From Chthoniobacteraceae bacterium (lineage in GTDB: Bacteria > Verrucomicrobiota > Verrucomicrobiia > Chthoniobacterales > Chthoniobacteraceae), in NCBI GenBank assembly GCA_028293625.1, contig JAQGOL010000035.1:496001-560000 (forward strand): a stretch of DNA of 64,000 nt. Reading direction: 5' to 3'. The position numbers and the translations under genes are program-made. Position 1 is the stretch's first letter. Each line of letters starts with the position of its first letter. The notes beneath the pieces were generated by a model. It saw nothing but the letters and a program-made list of their open reading frames with translations. It did not search any database and had not been told where the DNA came from. Shown piece by piece: positions 26,958 through 35,466 of this stretch.

Positions 26958-27860
26958 ATGAAATTTATCTTATCTATTTGTTTTGTTTTGGCTTTGTTGT
27001 CGTTCGGCTGGACGCAGGAACCGGCTCCCGAAGAAGCGGCCAGGGCGGCAAAAATCGAGGCGCTTCTCGATCGACTCAAATTTGAAAAAGGACAGATCGA
27101 GCTCAAAGGCGGGCTTGCAAAGGTCAATCTGCCTGAGGGATTCCGCTTTCTTGGACCCGAGGATGCCGAGGTTGTTCTAACCAAACTGTGGGGAAATCCA
27201 CCGGGCGGCGCGCGCCCGCTTGGATTAATCGTACCGGTAAAGAGCGGAACGCCAAAAGAGAGCATGGCGCGGCGAGATTCGTGGGCGGTGGTGATCGAGT
27301 ACGGAGAGGACGGTTATGTGAAGGATAATGATGCGAGCAAGATCAACTACGACGATCTGCTTAAGAAAATGCAGGAAGGAACGCGGGCCGCGAATAAAGA
27401 GCGCGCAAGGGAAGGGTATCCGTCGGTTGAATTGATCGGTTGGGCCGCGCCTCCGCGTTACGACGCCGCCAGCAACAAGCTTTATTGGGCAAAGGAGATC
27501 GCGTTCGAATCCGAGGGCGCCCACACACTCAATTATAACATCCGCATGCTGGGCCGCCGTGGTGTGCTTGTGCTCAACGCCGTGGCCGGCATGGAGCAGC
27601 TCGATGAAATCGAGAAAGCGGCACCCGCCATTCTTTCAATGGTCGAATTTCAGGAAGGTCACCGATACGCCGATTTTAAGAGCGGCGACAAAGTGGCCAC
27701 TTACGGTCTGGCTGCGCTGGTGACAGGGGGGATTTTGGCAAAAGCGGGCTTTTTCAAGGTGCTCCTGGTCGGGCTTTTGGCGGCGAAGAAGTTCGTGGTC
27801 CTTGGCGCGATCGCCCTGTTCGGATTTGTTAAAAAATTCTTCGGGAACAGGGAAGAGTAA
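26958..27860 (+). CDS. DUF2167 membrane-anchored protein
   Basis: About 300 residues with a signal peptide (MKFILSICFVLALLSFGWTQ), a DUF2167-like body with GQIELKGGLAKVNLPEGFRF and VVIEYGEDGYVKDNDA, and two hydrophobic segments at the C-terminus. This family is called a predicted membrane-anchored protein and has no defined function. An in-frame GTG at 26931 is an alternative start; the ATG at 26958 gives a better signal peptide. It ends the three-gene unit and converges on the TPR gene 8 bp away. Confidence 0.82.
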   Translation: MKFILSICFVLALLSFGWTQEPAPEEAARAAKIEALLDRLKFEKGQIELKGGLAKVNLPEGFRFLGPEDAEVVLTKLWGNPPGGARPLGLIVPVKSGTPKESMARRDSWAVVIEYGEDGYVKDNDASKINYDDLLKKMQEGTRAANKERAREGYPSVELIGWAAPPRYDAASNKLYWAKEIAFESEGAHTLNYNIRMLGRRGVLVLNAVAGMEQLDEIEKAAPAILSMVEFQEGHRYADFKSGDKVATYGLAALVTGGILAKAGFFKVLLVGLLAAKKFVVLGAIALFGFVKKFFGNREE

Positions 27861-27868
27861 AGAGCGCC

Positions 27869-28465
27869 TCAGGGTAGCGGGGGGAGCGCTTCAAGCTGGC
27901 TTAATGAACGTTTGACCTGCGGCAGAGCGGCGCTGTTTGGAAAGCGGCGCAGGAATTCACGCCAGAGTTCAGCAGCTTTGGCGTTGTCGTGAAGGACTTC
28001 AGCGTGAAGCGATGCGGTGTTTAGCAGGCTGTTTTCGTGCCGCGGGTTTTTCTGTTGGGCAATGGCATATTGCTTGAGCGCCTCCGGTGCGTGGCTGCTG
28101 AAACGGAAGGCATTGCCGAGATCGGTGCGGATATCGGCGTTGTCGATCCCCAGGCTGATTGCTTTTTGATAATGGGTGATTGCAGCCTCCCAATTGTCGT
28201 GATCGTAGTTCCAGTTGCCAAGCGCGACAGCGCCCGGCCCGGGTGCAAGTTGAGAGACATCGGGCGGCGTCGTCATCGTGGCGACGGGCACGGCGCCGGT
28301 GTAGTCGGGGATGTGGGTCGCGGTGCGTCCTGAGTTGGAGGATAAAAAGGCCCAGGTGCAAAGGGCGCCAACGGCACATGCCAGGACGATCAATAAAATG
28401 ACAGGTGCGAGCGCGACCGTGGCTGGCTCTTTTTTGTTCGCCGTGGGATTTTTAGGAGTGGGCAT
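27869..28465 (-). CDS. membrane-anchored TPR protein
   Basis: A 198-residue protein with one N-terminal membrane helix (VALAPVILLIVLACAVGALC) after a basic start, then about three TPR-like helical pairs (LGNWNYDHDNWEAAITHYQK, LGNAFRFSSHAPEALKQYAI, LLNTASLHAEVLHDNAKAAE). TPRs bind partner proteins, so this is likely a scaffold facing the periplasm or cytoplasm. It lies 4 bp downstream of the SMC-like ATPase, the start chosen being the ATG at 28465 just after that gene's stop, which suggests the two products work together. Confidence 0.8.
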   Translation of the reverse strand: MPTPKNPTANKKEPATVALAPVILLIVLACAVGALCTWAFLSSNSGRTATHIPDYTGAVPVATMTTPPDVSQLAPGPGAVALGNWNYDHDNWEAAITHYQKAISLGIDNADIRTDLGNAFRFSSHAPEALKQYAIAQQKNPRHENSLLNTASLHAEVLHDNAKAAELWREFLRRFPNSAALPQVKRSLSQLEALPPLP

Positions 28466-28469
28466 TGGA

Positions 28470-30449
28470 TTAAAAGTCTTCGCCCAATAACTTGCCGATC
28501 GCATTTGAAGCATCAAGGACCGGTTCAATCAGCCAGGGCGCGGATTGCATCGATGCGGGTGGCGGTTCCGTGGTGGTGACGACGTATTGGAAATTGGGGG
28601 GATTGCCTTGAAAACTCTCTTCAAGTTTGGCCACGAGTAAAAAGAGGCGTTGATAAAGTTCAACGTCCATGTCGGCTTCCCGCGGCCCGTCGTGGATGAG
28701 GAATCGCGGGTGCAGGCTGCTTCCTTCCATCCCGCTGATCAGGGCCGCCAGATCGAAGCAGATGATTTTTAGTGTTTCGAGCGCTGCACTTGTCAGGTCG
28801 ATTCCATGAACAAGGGTCGGGCGGATTTGCCGTCCGTGAAAGCGAATGGAGCCCTGGATATCGGTCCCGAGGATCGTTTGAATGACTCTTGAGAAGATGC
28901 CTGAAAAGGTGCTCAACGCCGCGCTTTGCCGTTCGCGGATTGCGGTTTGGAAAGTTTGCGAACGCCGGATTTGCTGATCGAGATCGGTCAATGATTCTTC
29001 GAGTTCGCGTGCAGCCGTGGTGTCGTCAGCGGCCTGGCTGGCTTGCTCGACCAGGGAGTCGAATTCGGCGCTCTGCCGTGCCAGTTTGCCGCGCTGGCGA
29101 TCAAACAATTGTGTCTGCTCAACGACAGCTTCGCGGGCTTTTATAAGAACGGACTCCTGCCCGGTCAGCTCCTTCTCGATGGCAAGCAATACCGCTTTCT
29201 CGGCCTGCAAGGTTTTGCCAAGGAACTCAACCGTGGACTTCGAGTCGGCGTCCGAAGGGACCGCAATGGAAAGGTCTCGTCCCTGGGCGAGGGGACATTT
29301 CCATTCGAGCGCCGCCGCGATCGGCTGCCCGCATCCGCATTCCGTCGAAATGGCGCCGCCCGATGGAGCCGCCTGACCGTGCCGGCGCCCGATTTGTTCT
29401 TCGATAAATTGGACGCGTTTTGCCACTTCATTGCGGCGTTGCAAATGAATGCGTTTTTCAGTTTCCGCCTCAAAATACGTTTCCCGGGCGATTCTCAATG
29501 ATTCCGGCTCGGGCATTTCGCGTTGCATGGTTCCAAGCGCTTCGGATTGCGCGGCGAATTCCCTGCCGATCGCCTCCAAAAAGTCTTCCGCTCCATAATC
29601 GACGCCGAAATTCGGCAGCTTGGAGCGCAGCCGCAGGAGAGCCGCTTCACCGCGAAACTTGAAAAGCGGCGCCTGCTTTTCCACCCTTTGGCGAGTCACC
29701 AGAAGCGCCTTGTTCTTTTCGAGTTCTGTTTGCTCTGTCGGATCAATCAATCGCAAAACGGCTCGAAACAACGCATGGCGATCTTCCACGTTCATTTCCG
29801 GAGATTCTGAATCGCTGTTGGGATGGCGCAGGTCAGCAATTCCAGCAAAACGGCATTCCTGATCGCGCGATAGCCATTGGAGAAGATGTGGCCACTCGAT
29901 GGGAGTCGGAGACGTGGCGAAGGTGGCAATCGGCAGAGATTCGGTCAGAAGACGATTTAGAGTATCGAAATACTCCTTGATCGGCAGTTTGGGAGAAAGC
30001 GTTTCAAAGAGGCTTTCAATGACCTCTCCCTGGATGACAAATGGATGCGCGCCGACTTTGAAGGGCCGGCATACCAGCCACGGTTCTTTCGCAAGGCGCA
30101 CCTCGCCGACAAGCCATCCTTCGGGAAAATTATGCCGAAGGCGCGCCCGCTGTTCATCGCTGCCAAAATTCGGTTCTCCAAGAAGATGCCTTAGGAACCG
30201 GCAAAAAGTCGTTTTGCCTGAAGCATGACCCGAGACGCCGCCCACGTTGTTCCCACCGCCGCGCGCCATCGGATGCGCCCATAGAATATTGACACCCGGA
30301 CGGAGCGGAATCCGGCGCACTACATTGGCATCGCCGGGCGAAAAGGTCCGCAGAAGACGAAGTTCGCGAATCCAGAGAAGAGGTCCGCCGAGAGATAAAT
30401 CGGGGTGAAAGCCGCGATCCTGCGGTAAAAGCTCCGGCTGCAAGTTCAT
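28470..30449 (-). CDS. SMC/Rad50-like ATPase with coiled coils
   Basis: A 659-residue P-loop protein. The Walker A motif GHASGKTT lies near residue 80. Long charged coiled-coil-like stretches follow in the middle, interrupted by a Cys-containing hinge (ECGCGQPI...KCPLAQ) reminiscent of a zinc hook, and the C-terminal half-ATPase ends with LIHDGPREADMD in place of Walker B and VVTTTEPPP. This is the layout of SMC/RecN/Rad50-type ATPases. Such proteins act on DNA or in defence. The family name is not certain. It sits immediately upstream of the TPR membrane protein and downstream of a PspA-type operon. Confidence 0.8.
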   Translation of the reverse strand: MNLQPELLPQDRGFHPDLSLGGPLLWIRELRLLRTFSPGDANVVRRIPLRPGVNILWAHPMARGGGNNVGGVSGHASGKTTFCRFLRHLLGEPNFGSDEQRARLRHNFPEGWLVGEVRLAKEPWLVCRPFKVGAHPFVIQGEVIESLFETLSPKLPIKEYFDTLNRLLTESLPIATFATSPTPIEWPHLLQWLSRDQECRFAGIADLRHPNSDSESPEMNVEDRHALFRAVLRLIDPTEQTELEKNKALLVTRQRVEKQAPLFKFRGEAALLRLRSKLPNFGVDYGAEDFLEAIGREFAAQSEALGTMQREMPEPESLRIARETYFEAETEKRIHLQRRNEVAKRVQFIEEQIGRRHGQAAPSGGAISTECGCGQPIAAALEWKCPLAQGRDLSIAVPSDADSKSTVEFLGKTLQAEKAVLLAIEKELTGQESVLIKAREAVVEQTQLFDRQRGKLARQSAEFDSLVEQASQAADDTTAARELEESLTDLDQQIRRSQTFQTAIRERQSAALSTFSGIFSRVIQTILGTDIQGSIRFHGRQIRPTLVHGIDLTSAALETLKIICFDLAALISGMEGSSLHPRFLIHDGPREADMDVELYQRLFLLVAKLEESFQGNPPNFQYVVTTTEPPPASMQSAPWLIEPVLDASNAIGKLLGEDF

Positions 30450-30514
30450 AGGTGATTTAAGTAACCCGCCGACCGGGTGACAAGAAGCACGAATGAGCTT
30501 CAGAGCTTATCTTT

Positions 30515-30548
30515 CCCCGCTCCGTTCTTTGGAAAAGAGGGAGCGGGG
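30515..30548. repeat. hairpin between pspA-like and ATPase genes
   Basis: Arms CCCCGCTCC (30515-30523) and GGAGCGGGG (30540-30548) pair perfectly, and the inner TTCTTT and AAAAGA extend the stem. No T-run follows on either strand, so it is a poor terminator; it may be an RNA processing or stabilising hairpin in a shared transcript. Confidence 0.55.
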
Positions 30549-30564
30549 ATAAAGGGAAAGGAAG

Positions 30565-31269
30565 TTAGTTGCCGATGAGGCGCTGTCCGGGATTTGGGCC
30601 GGAACCGGACATGAGGCGTTCTACTTCATCATTCACCGAGCCGGAGGTTCCGCCGTATTTGTCTTCCAGCGAGGTCACGCGACCGGCGGGTGTATCGGCG
30701 GCAAGTTCCTGCCATGCGTCGGCGCTGGCCTCCTCCTTTTGGGCGGCCTTTTCGAGATTGTCCAAGGCAGCGAGTCCTTTGTTTTTGCCGGAGAACTCCA
30801 CGGAAGCCTGGGCGAGGCTGCCGCGTAGTTTATTACCACCGATATTGGCTGCCAGACGCGCCTTGTTCATCTCGGCGGTCGCAATGCGGCTGCGCGCATC
30901 GGCGAGTTGCGTGCGCAGCTTGGCTTCAAGCGCCTTGTTGGCAGTGACATTTTTGTTCAACGTATCCAAGCTTGCCTGGGCGCGTTGTTTTGCGGCAACC
31001 GCTTCTGTGACATCGTCGCGATTGCCAGCGGCCGCAGCCCGGCGTGCAAATGCGTCGAACTTGGCAACTTCAGCCTGCGCATTGTTGAGCTGGCTCTGGA
31101 GCGTGCCTGTATTGGTCATCAGCTCGTGAATCTGGCGGGTAAACGCGTCGACCTGTTTTTGCGCGTCTTCAATGGCAATGGCACCGTCCCGAAGCGGGTT
31201 GGCCAGGGCATTGGCGGCATCTTCGTCGATCCGGCGGAAGACATTGGATAAAGCAGAGAGAAGTTTCAT
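30565..31269 (-). CDS. yjfJ: PspA/IM30-family protein (YjfJ-like)
   Basis: A 234-residue all-helical protein of the PspA/IM30 (ESCRT-III-like) family: an amphipathic start (MKLLSALSNVFRRID), then continuous coiled coil with EDAQKQVDAFTRQIHELMTNTG and AAKQRAQASLDTLNKN, and a C-terminal segment with KYGGTSGSVNDEVERLM. PspA-type proteins bind and repair stressed inner membranes. Its neighbours, a DUF2170 and a DUF2491 protein, match the E. coli yjfI and yjfK genes around yjfJ, which is why the YjfJ subgroup is proposed. It is the third gene of that set. Confidence 0.87.
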   Translation of the reverse strand: MKLLSALSNVFRRIDEDAANALANPLRDGAIAIEDAQKQVDAFTRQIHELMTNTGTLQSQLNNAQAEVAKFDAFARRAAAAGNRDDVTEAVAAKQRAQASLDTLNKNVTANKALEAKLRTQLADARSRIATAEMNKARLAANIGGNKLRGSLAQASVEFSGKNKGLAALDNLEKAAQKEEASADAWQELAADTPAGRVTSLEDKYGGTSGSVNDEVERLMSGSGPNPGQRLIGN

Positions 31270-31289
31270 AAAATTAAGTCAGTGCGGGA

Positions 31290-31745
31290 CTAAGCAATCT
31301 TGCTCACGGTGACGGCGGTTTTAATGCCTTGGACGGCGGTGGCGAGTGCGATCTGGAGCTTGCGTATTGACCACAGAAGTTCTTCTTCGCTGAAGTCGCC
31401 AATGGGCACCGAATTGATGATCACCAGTGGAGAATCGGCGACCGCTTCTTCATCCGCGCTGTCTTCGGGCTTTAATATGGCAAACGCGTAAGGGAGCATT
31501 TGCACGTTGGCCGCAAGCGCGTTGGTGGCCACCAGCGCCAACTGATCGGCTCCAAAATCGCCGATCCTGCAGACCTGGCAGGAGATCAAAAATTCCTTGC
31601 CCTGGGACTGGATGACAGCCGGGTAATTCGTACCTTCATGTTGAAGTTCAACAAATGCGGCGGAATCGTCCGCGCTGGCACTGTAACCTGCTTTGGAGAG
31701 GACGTCGGCAATGGCCGCGAGAGATTGAAGGCTGGTGTCGTTCAT
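31290..31745 (-). CDS. yjfI: DUF2170 protein (YjfI-like)
   Basis: A 151-residue cytoplasmic protein with an alpha/beta pattern resembling the DUF2170 family: an N-terminal helix, GTNYPAVIQSQGKEFLIS, LALVATNALAANVQMLPYAF, and INSVPIGDFSEEELLW. Function in the family is unknown; its genes occur next to PspA-type and DUF2491 genes, as here, where it lies between them with gaps of about 20 and 33 bp. Assignment rests mainly on that context plus the fold pattern. Confidence 0.72.
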   Translation of the reverse strand: MNDTSLQSLAAIADVLSKAGYSASADDSAAFVELQHEGTNYPAVIQSQGKEFLISCQVCRIGDFGADQLALVATNALAANVQMLPYAFAILKPEDSADEEAVADSPLVIINSVPIGDFSEEELLWSIRKLQIALATAVQGIKTAVTVSKIA

Positions 31746-31778
31746 GGATTTGGTTGGAGTATCGGAAAGTCAGGCAAT

Positions 31779-33218
31779 TCAGGCTTTTACAATGTCGATC
31801 TCGGACGGGTTGATCGCGCATCCGAAGTAGAGGCTCACCTCACCGGTGCGTCGGCCTGCAGCGCCAATTTCCAATACGAGCATCTCGGGGTTATCGGTCG
31901 GATCGCCCGTGGAGTATTCGACGAGGGTAACAACCAGATCGGCGGCGCCGCTCAAAGACGGTTTCTCGCTATAATCAGCATGTCGTTCACCCTGATCTTT
32001 AAGGATGTAACGAACCTCATTACCGTTGGTGGCGTAATTGATCTCGGCAGCATAACGCAGGCTGGCCGCCGCGTTTGGACTCGCGGTATCGCCGTTGTCA
32101 AAAAGCCAGGTATCGCCCCGTGCGACAACGTCTTCGCGGCGATCGGGACGAAACTCCGGGCTCTCATAATAAATACGATGATCGATGAGTTCATCGACTC
32201 CCTTGATGAGAAGGAGCAGTTTTTGGTGGCCGTCATTGAGATTAAGCAACACCCATGAGCCAAAGCCCTCAGAGTCTTTGGCCACCGCCAGCGATTCCAC
32301 CTTGTAATCAATCCCCTTCAGCCCTTCCCCGCGATCCTTGGAATCCTGCAAGGCTTGCTGGTCACTGAGTGTAATGAATGCGCCGGGTAACAAGTTGATC
32401 CAGCTATCAAGATTGGTTGGTTTGGTCTTCGACATGGTAGTGGGCGGCATCATCGATGCCCCAAAGCCTTCGTCTTTCCCGGAGGCGCCTGTGAGCGGCG
32501 ACGCCGTATTGTTGGAGCGCCGCAAATAGAGCCACACGCACCCGCCGACAATGACAATAATGATAAAAAATCCGAATACCGGTGATCCGGAAGAGGAGTT
32601 GTTTGAATAGCGCACACCGCCGGTTTCCATAGGATAACCATTGGATTGCACGGGATAGCTTGTCCCCTGCATGGGCTGCTGCACATACCCGCCGCGGTTG
32701 TGATTGAGGATTGAATCAAGGATAATCCATTTGCCGAAGTCATCCCAGAATCCGTATCCGCGCTGATTGGAATCGTAGTAAATGGGGGCGTAACGTCCGT
32801 TAGGGAGCATCTGGCCCTGAGGAATGTAGGAAGGCCGGCTGGCAGGCTCGGAAGCAAACTGGGTTGGACGATTTACGCTATTTGCCTTGGCCGCAGCCGC
32901 TTCCCGCGAGGCGGTGAAATCGCCACGGGTGCTGCTGGTTCCAGCCCGATTGACCTTGGAAGAAAAGGCGCTGTCGGCGCTGCTCGATGGAGGTGGGTTT
33001 GAAGAGGGGCGCGAGCTGCCGTAATCGGGTCTTGAGAATCCTGACGAAGGACTCCGTGAAGGAGCCGATGGACTGCGTGAGGGGGCTGAGAAACTTCGTG
33101 AAGGGGCCCTGAAAGAGGAGCCCGATTTCGCCCCGCGCGCCGCTGCCTCCTCCAAAGGAGAGGCTATTATCGAAAAAGCCACCAGTGTAAGTAAGAGACG
33201 AGGAAATGGGCGTAACAT
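31779..33218 (-). CDS. yjfK: DUF2491 protein (YjfK-like) with exported low-complexity head
   Basis: A 479-residue two-part protein. The N-terminus has a signal peptide, then a Ser/Pro/Arg-rich repeat region (units like SAPSRSP, residues about 35-80), a linker, and one membrane helix (FGFFIIIVIVGGCVWLYLRR) at about 226-245. The C-terminal half, LDSWINLLPGAFITLSD onward, resembles DUF2491/YjfK. Compared with E. coli YjfK it carries an extra exported head, which would place the DUF2491 part in the cytoplasm and the repeat region outside. It leads the operon with yjfI-like and pspA-like genes. Confidence 0.78.
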   Translation of the reverse strand: MLRPFPRLLLTLVAFSIIASPLEEAAARGAKSGSSFRAPSRSFSAPSRSPSAPSRSPSSGFSRPDYGSSRPSSNPPPSSSADSAFSSKVNRAGTSSTRGDFTASREAAAAKANSVNRPTQFASEPASRPSYIPQGQMLPNGRYAPIYYDSNQRGYGFWDDFGKWIILDSILNHNRGGYVQQPMQGTSYPVQSNGYPMETGGVRYSNNSSSGSPVFGFFIIIVIVGGCVWLYLRRSNNTASPLTGASGKDEGFGASMMPPTTMSKTKPTNLDSWINLLPGAFITLSDQQALQDSKDRGEGLKGIDYKVESLAVAKDSEGFGSWVLLNLNDGHQKLLLLIKGVDELIDHRIYYESPEFRPDRREDVVARGDTWLFDNGDTASPNAAASLRYAAEINYATNGNEVRYILKDQGERHADYSEKPSLSGAADLVVTLVEYSTGDPTDNPEMLVLEIGAAGRRTGEVSLYFGCAINPSEIDIVKA

Positions 33219-33228
33219 CGAAATTAGA

Positions 33229-33250
33229 AGTATAGGTGAACAGCGTTCAC
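33229..33250 (-). promoter_or_regulatory. -10-like hexamer and palindromic operator upstream of DUF2491 operon
   Basis: On the minus strand TATACT (33229-33234) lies about 10 bases from the ATG. Immediately upstream is the perfect dyad GTGAACAGCGTTCAC (33236-33250, arms of 6 with a 3-base centre). Its position between a likely -35 area and the -10 suits a repressor or activator site. No Shine-Dalgarno is seen, so the transcript would be nearly leaderless if this promoter is right. Confidence 0.45.
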
Positions 33251-33388
33251 TGCCGTGGAATGGCGTAATTGAGATATCTGCCGTTAACCAAATTTATAAT
33301 CAGGAGTAGCTCCCGGCTTTCATCGGGATCGAGAACGGGGGGGTGAAGCGGTATATAGCGAGCGACATACGGCGAGTGAACTGTAATT

Positions 33389-33456
33389 GCTGACCCGCTT
33401 TATAATGGTTCCTTGCCGGTGGCCGCTCCAGCAGGAAAACTGACCCGGTTTCTAAT
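33389..33456. repeat. possible IS21-type terminal repeat remnant
   Basis: Two imperfect direct repeats, GCTGACCCGCTTTATAAT (33389-33406) and ACTGACCCGGTTTCTAAT (33439-33456), are separated by a stretch with GGTGGCCGCTCCAGCAGGAA. Repeated CTGACCC blocks of this kind recall the multiple terminal repeats of IS21-family elements. There is no transposase gene nearby. The stop codon of the TIGR03943 gene lies inside the second copy. Confidence 0.35.
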
Positions 33457-34318
33457 AAAGCATGCTTTCGTCAGGCGGAGTTGCCTGCTCAATGCGCTCG
33501 GATTTTAAGACCGCGGTGCGGCGTCCATTTTCAAGCGGGAAAGTAGAAGTGCCAACGACTTTGACCCAGGTCATTTCGGGCAGGTCCGGGAGATTATCGG
33601 TTTCAACCAAAGTGGCAACAGGCCGGGCATCGGCAGCGCAGCAGGTCATGAACATGCGGACTGCTTTAAACCGTTTCGGCCCGGTGCCATTGACTCCTTT
33701 GTCGGGCATCAACTGGCCGACGAGCTCCACCTTTTTGTTTTCGAAATCCTTGCGCAGTTCGCCGTCCTGGGCGGCATATAAAAGGTCGAGTACTTCCACC
33801 ACAATAAAGCCTTCCGGCGTGCGCTGAAGGTAATCGCTCGCGTTCTTTGCTTCGGGCGCCGCGGCGACAGCTGGCGGTTGCGCGGAGGATGGGGCATCGT
33901 CCTTGGTTGGCAATGGCATTTCCGGCGGGGCAAAGGCGGCGGTTTTGCGCGGCTGCAAAGTGGAACCGTCGGTATCGATGCCGCGGTTTTCAATCGCGGT
34001 TCTTCCAAAAGAGGCCGGGGAAAAAGTGGCGCTAACGGTAATAGGCAGCAGCAACACTCCAAAAGTGAGCAGCTTTCCAATGGGCATGCGTGCAAGGGAA
34101 TGCCCGCAGTCGGCGGCCGAACAGCACGAAGCATCGGCGGGTGTAAGAAGGAACACAGCGGCCATTAATGCAAGCACAATGCCGGCCACCAGCACATAGG
34201 GACGGAACGGGGGCGCCAGCAACGCACTCACGCGACCGCTGAAATAGAAGTAGAGAAGGATGCCGCTCCAGGTGGCGAGCGTGGCACAGGGAAACCAGCG
34301 GGCGAATAACTTGCTCAT
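33452..34318 (-). CDS. TIGR03943/DUF1980-family membrane protein (YcgQ-like)
   Basis: A 288-residue protein with several N-terminal membrane helices (WSGILLYFYFSG, YVLVAGIVLALMAAVFLLT), then a periplasmic region with a C-terminal OB-like domain containing MFMTCCAADARP, WVKVVGTSTFP and a terminal Glu/Arg-rich strand. It matches the YcgQ half of the YcgQ-YcgR pair, which in Bacillus is linked to zinc regulation. Its start overlaps the permease stop by 4 bp. The CCAAD and CCSAADC motifs could bind metal. Confidence 0.85.
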   Translation of the reverse strand: MSKLFARWFPCATLATWSGILLYFYFSGRVSALLAPPFRPYVLVAGIVLALMAAVFLLTPADASCCSAADCGHSLARMPIGKLLTFGVLLLPITVSATFSPASFGRTAIENRGIDTDGSTLQPRKTAAFAPPEMPLPTKDDAPSSAQPPAVAAAPEAKNASDYLQRTPEGFIVVEVLDLLYAAQDGELRKDFENKKVELVGQLMPDKGVNGTGPKRFKAVRMFMTCCAADARPVATLVETDNLPDLPEMTWVKVVGTSTFPLENGRRTAVLKSERIEQATPPDESMLY

Positions 34319-35310
34319 AAGTTTGGGGCCATCGTAGCGCGTCCGCCGAAGACCTGCAATGCGTCAAGCCTCCAGCAAATCAACGCGACGAGAATAAATA
34401 AACCGATCGCGAAAATGATCACAAAGCGTTTTTGGAATACGAGCCCGTAAAGCCAGAAAAGCTTTAGATCAAACAGCGGGCCAAAAAGGAGGAAGGCGAG
34501 TTTTGCCCCCGAAGAGAAAGCGGTAAAGGTCCAGGCAATAAAGGCGTCGGTCGTGCTGCAAAGGCCAAGAAGCGCGGCCAGCGCCATGAGTGACGTGATG
34601 CCAAGAAGCGGCGAAGCGGCAAGCGGTGTAAGCACATCGTGCCGGATACCGGTGTTAAAAAGACAGGTAATGGCGGTGCCGATGATGAAGTAAAAGGCGA
34701 CATCAAGGAAATCCGCGGTTGCCGATTGCACGGCCATGAGCAATTTGCGCGGCAGATTTGCCTCCGCAGCCATGTCGCCAAAGTCCCGGGTGCCGGGCTC
34801 GGAGCCGATGCTCAATCCGCCGCGCCGTTTTGCGCCGCCCAGAATTCCCGGCTGAAGAATCCGTTCATGGGGAAGGTGATGAACCAAAAAGGCAACTCCG
34901 ACAGCGAGAAGATAGCCGATGCCGAGCCGCAGCGAGACCATGAGGGCAGGGCCGGGTTCAACTGTCTGGCTAAACGCCTGCCAGGTGCTCAAGGCCACGA
35001 TCGGGCTGACAATGGGCGCGCCGAGCATGTATGCGGTCGCACAGGAGAGCGGCAACCCTTTCTTCAAAAACCGGCGGATCACAATGACATTGCCGCATTC
35101 GCACATCGGAAAAATGAGTCCGAGCAGGCCACTGGCGAAAATGGCCGCTCCGGGACGTTTGGGCAACAGCCGTGTGATCCGGTCCGCTGAGACAAAAACG
35201 TCGACCATTCCGGATATGAGCGCTCCAAGCAGCAGGAAGGGAATGCCTTCAAAAAGGACACTGAGAAAGGCGAGGGCGAAATCGTGAAAACTAAAATTAA
35301 ACCAGGACAT
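34315..35310 (-). CDS. permease (DUF318/COG0701, YcgR-like)
   Basis: A 331-residue permease with about eight helices. Family blocks include FLLLGALISGMVDVFV, FPMCECGNVIVIRRFLKKGL, and AYMLGAPIVSPIVALSTW; the Cys of MCECG is typical of this group. Members carry metals, metalloids or organoarsenicals. A soluble loop (about 155-200) joins two halves. With the overlapping TIGR03943 gene it forms a conserved pair, likely for a metal ion, but the substrate is open. Confidence 0.87.
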   Translation of the reverse strand: MSWFNFSFHDFALAFLSVLFEGIPFLLLGALISGMVDVFVSADRITRLLPKRPGAAIFASGLLGLIFPMCECGNVIVIRRFLKKGLPLSCATAYMLGAPIVSPIVALSTWQAFSQTVEPGPALMVSLRLGIGYLLAVGVAFLVHHLPHERILQPGILGGAKRRGGLSIGSEPGTRDFGDMAAEANLPRKLLMAVQSATADFLDVAFYFIIGTAITCLFNTGIRHDVLTPLAASPLLGITSLMALAALLGLCSTTDAFIAWTFTAFSSGAKLAFLLFGPLFDLKLFWLYGLVFQKRFVIIFAIGLFILVALICWRLDALQVFGGRATMAPNL

Positions 35311-35383
35311 CAGAAGCGCTCGGGGTGGCGGGTGGTGGAACAGGCGGTCGAAGCCGACTTTATGGCAGGGAGTGCGCGGAGAA

Positions 35384-35422
35384 AACAGCCATTTTCAAAC
35401 GCGTACGACTCAAACGGCTGTT
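35384..35422. promoter_or_regulatory. inverted repeat between permease and csbD-like genes
   Basis: AACAGCC (35384-35390) and GGCTGTT (35416-35422) are a perfect 7-bp inverted repeat with centres 32 bp apart, about three helical turns. It lies in the divergent promoter region of the permease and csbD-like genes, 45 bp before the latter, so it could be a split operator. No known regulator consensus is recognised. Confidence 0.35.
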
Positions 35423-35466
35423 CTGACACGGCCAGCTGCAATCGCGATCACGGATCATGGTCAACT

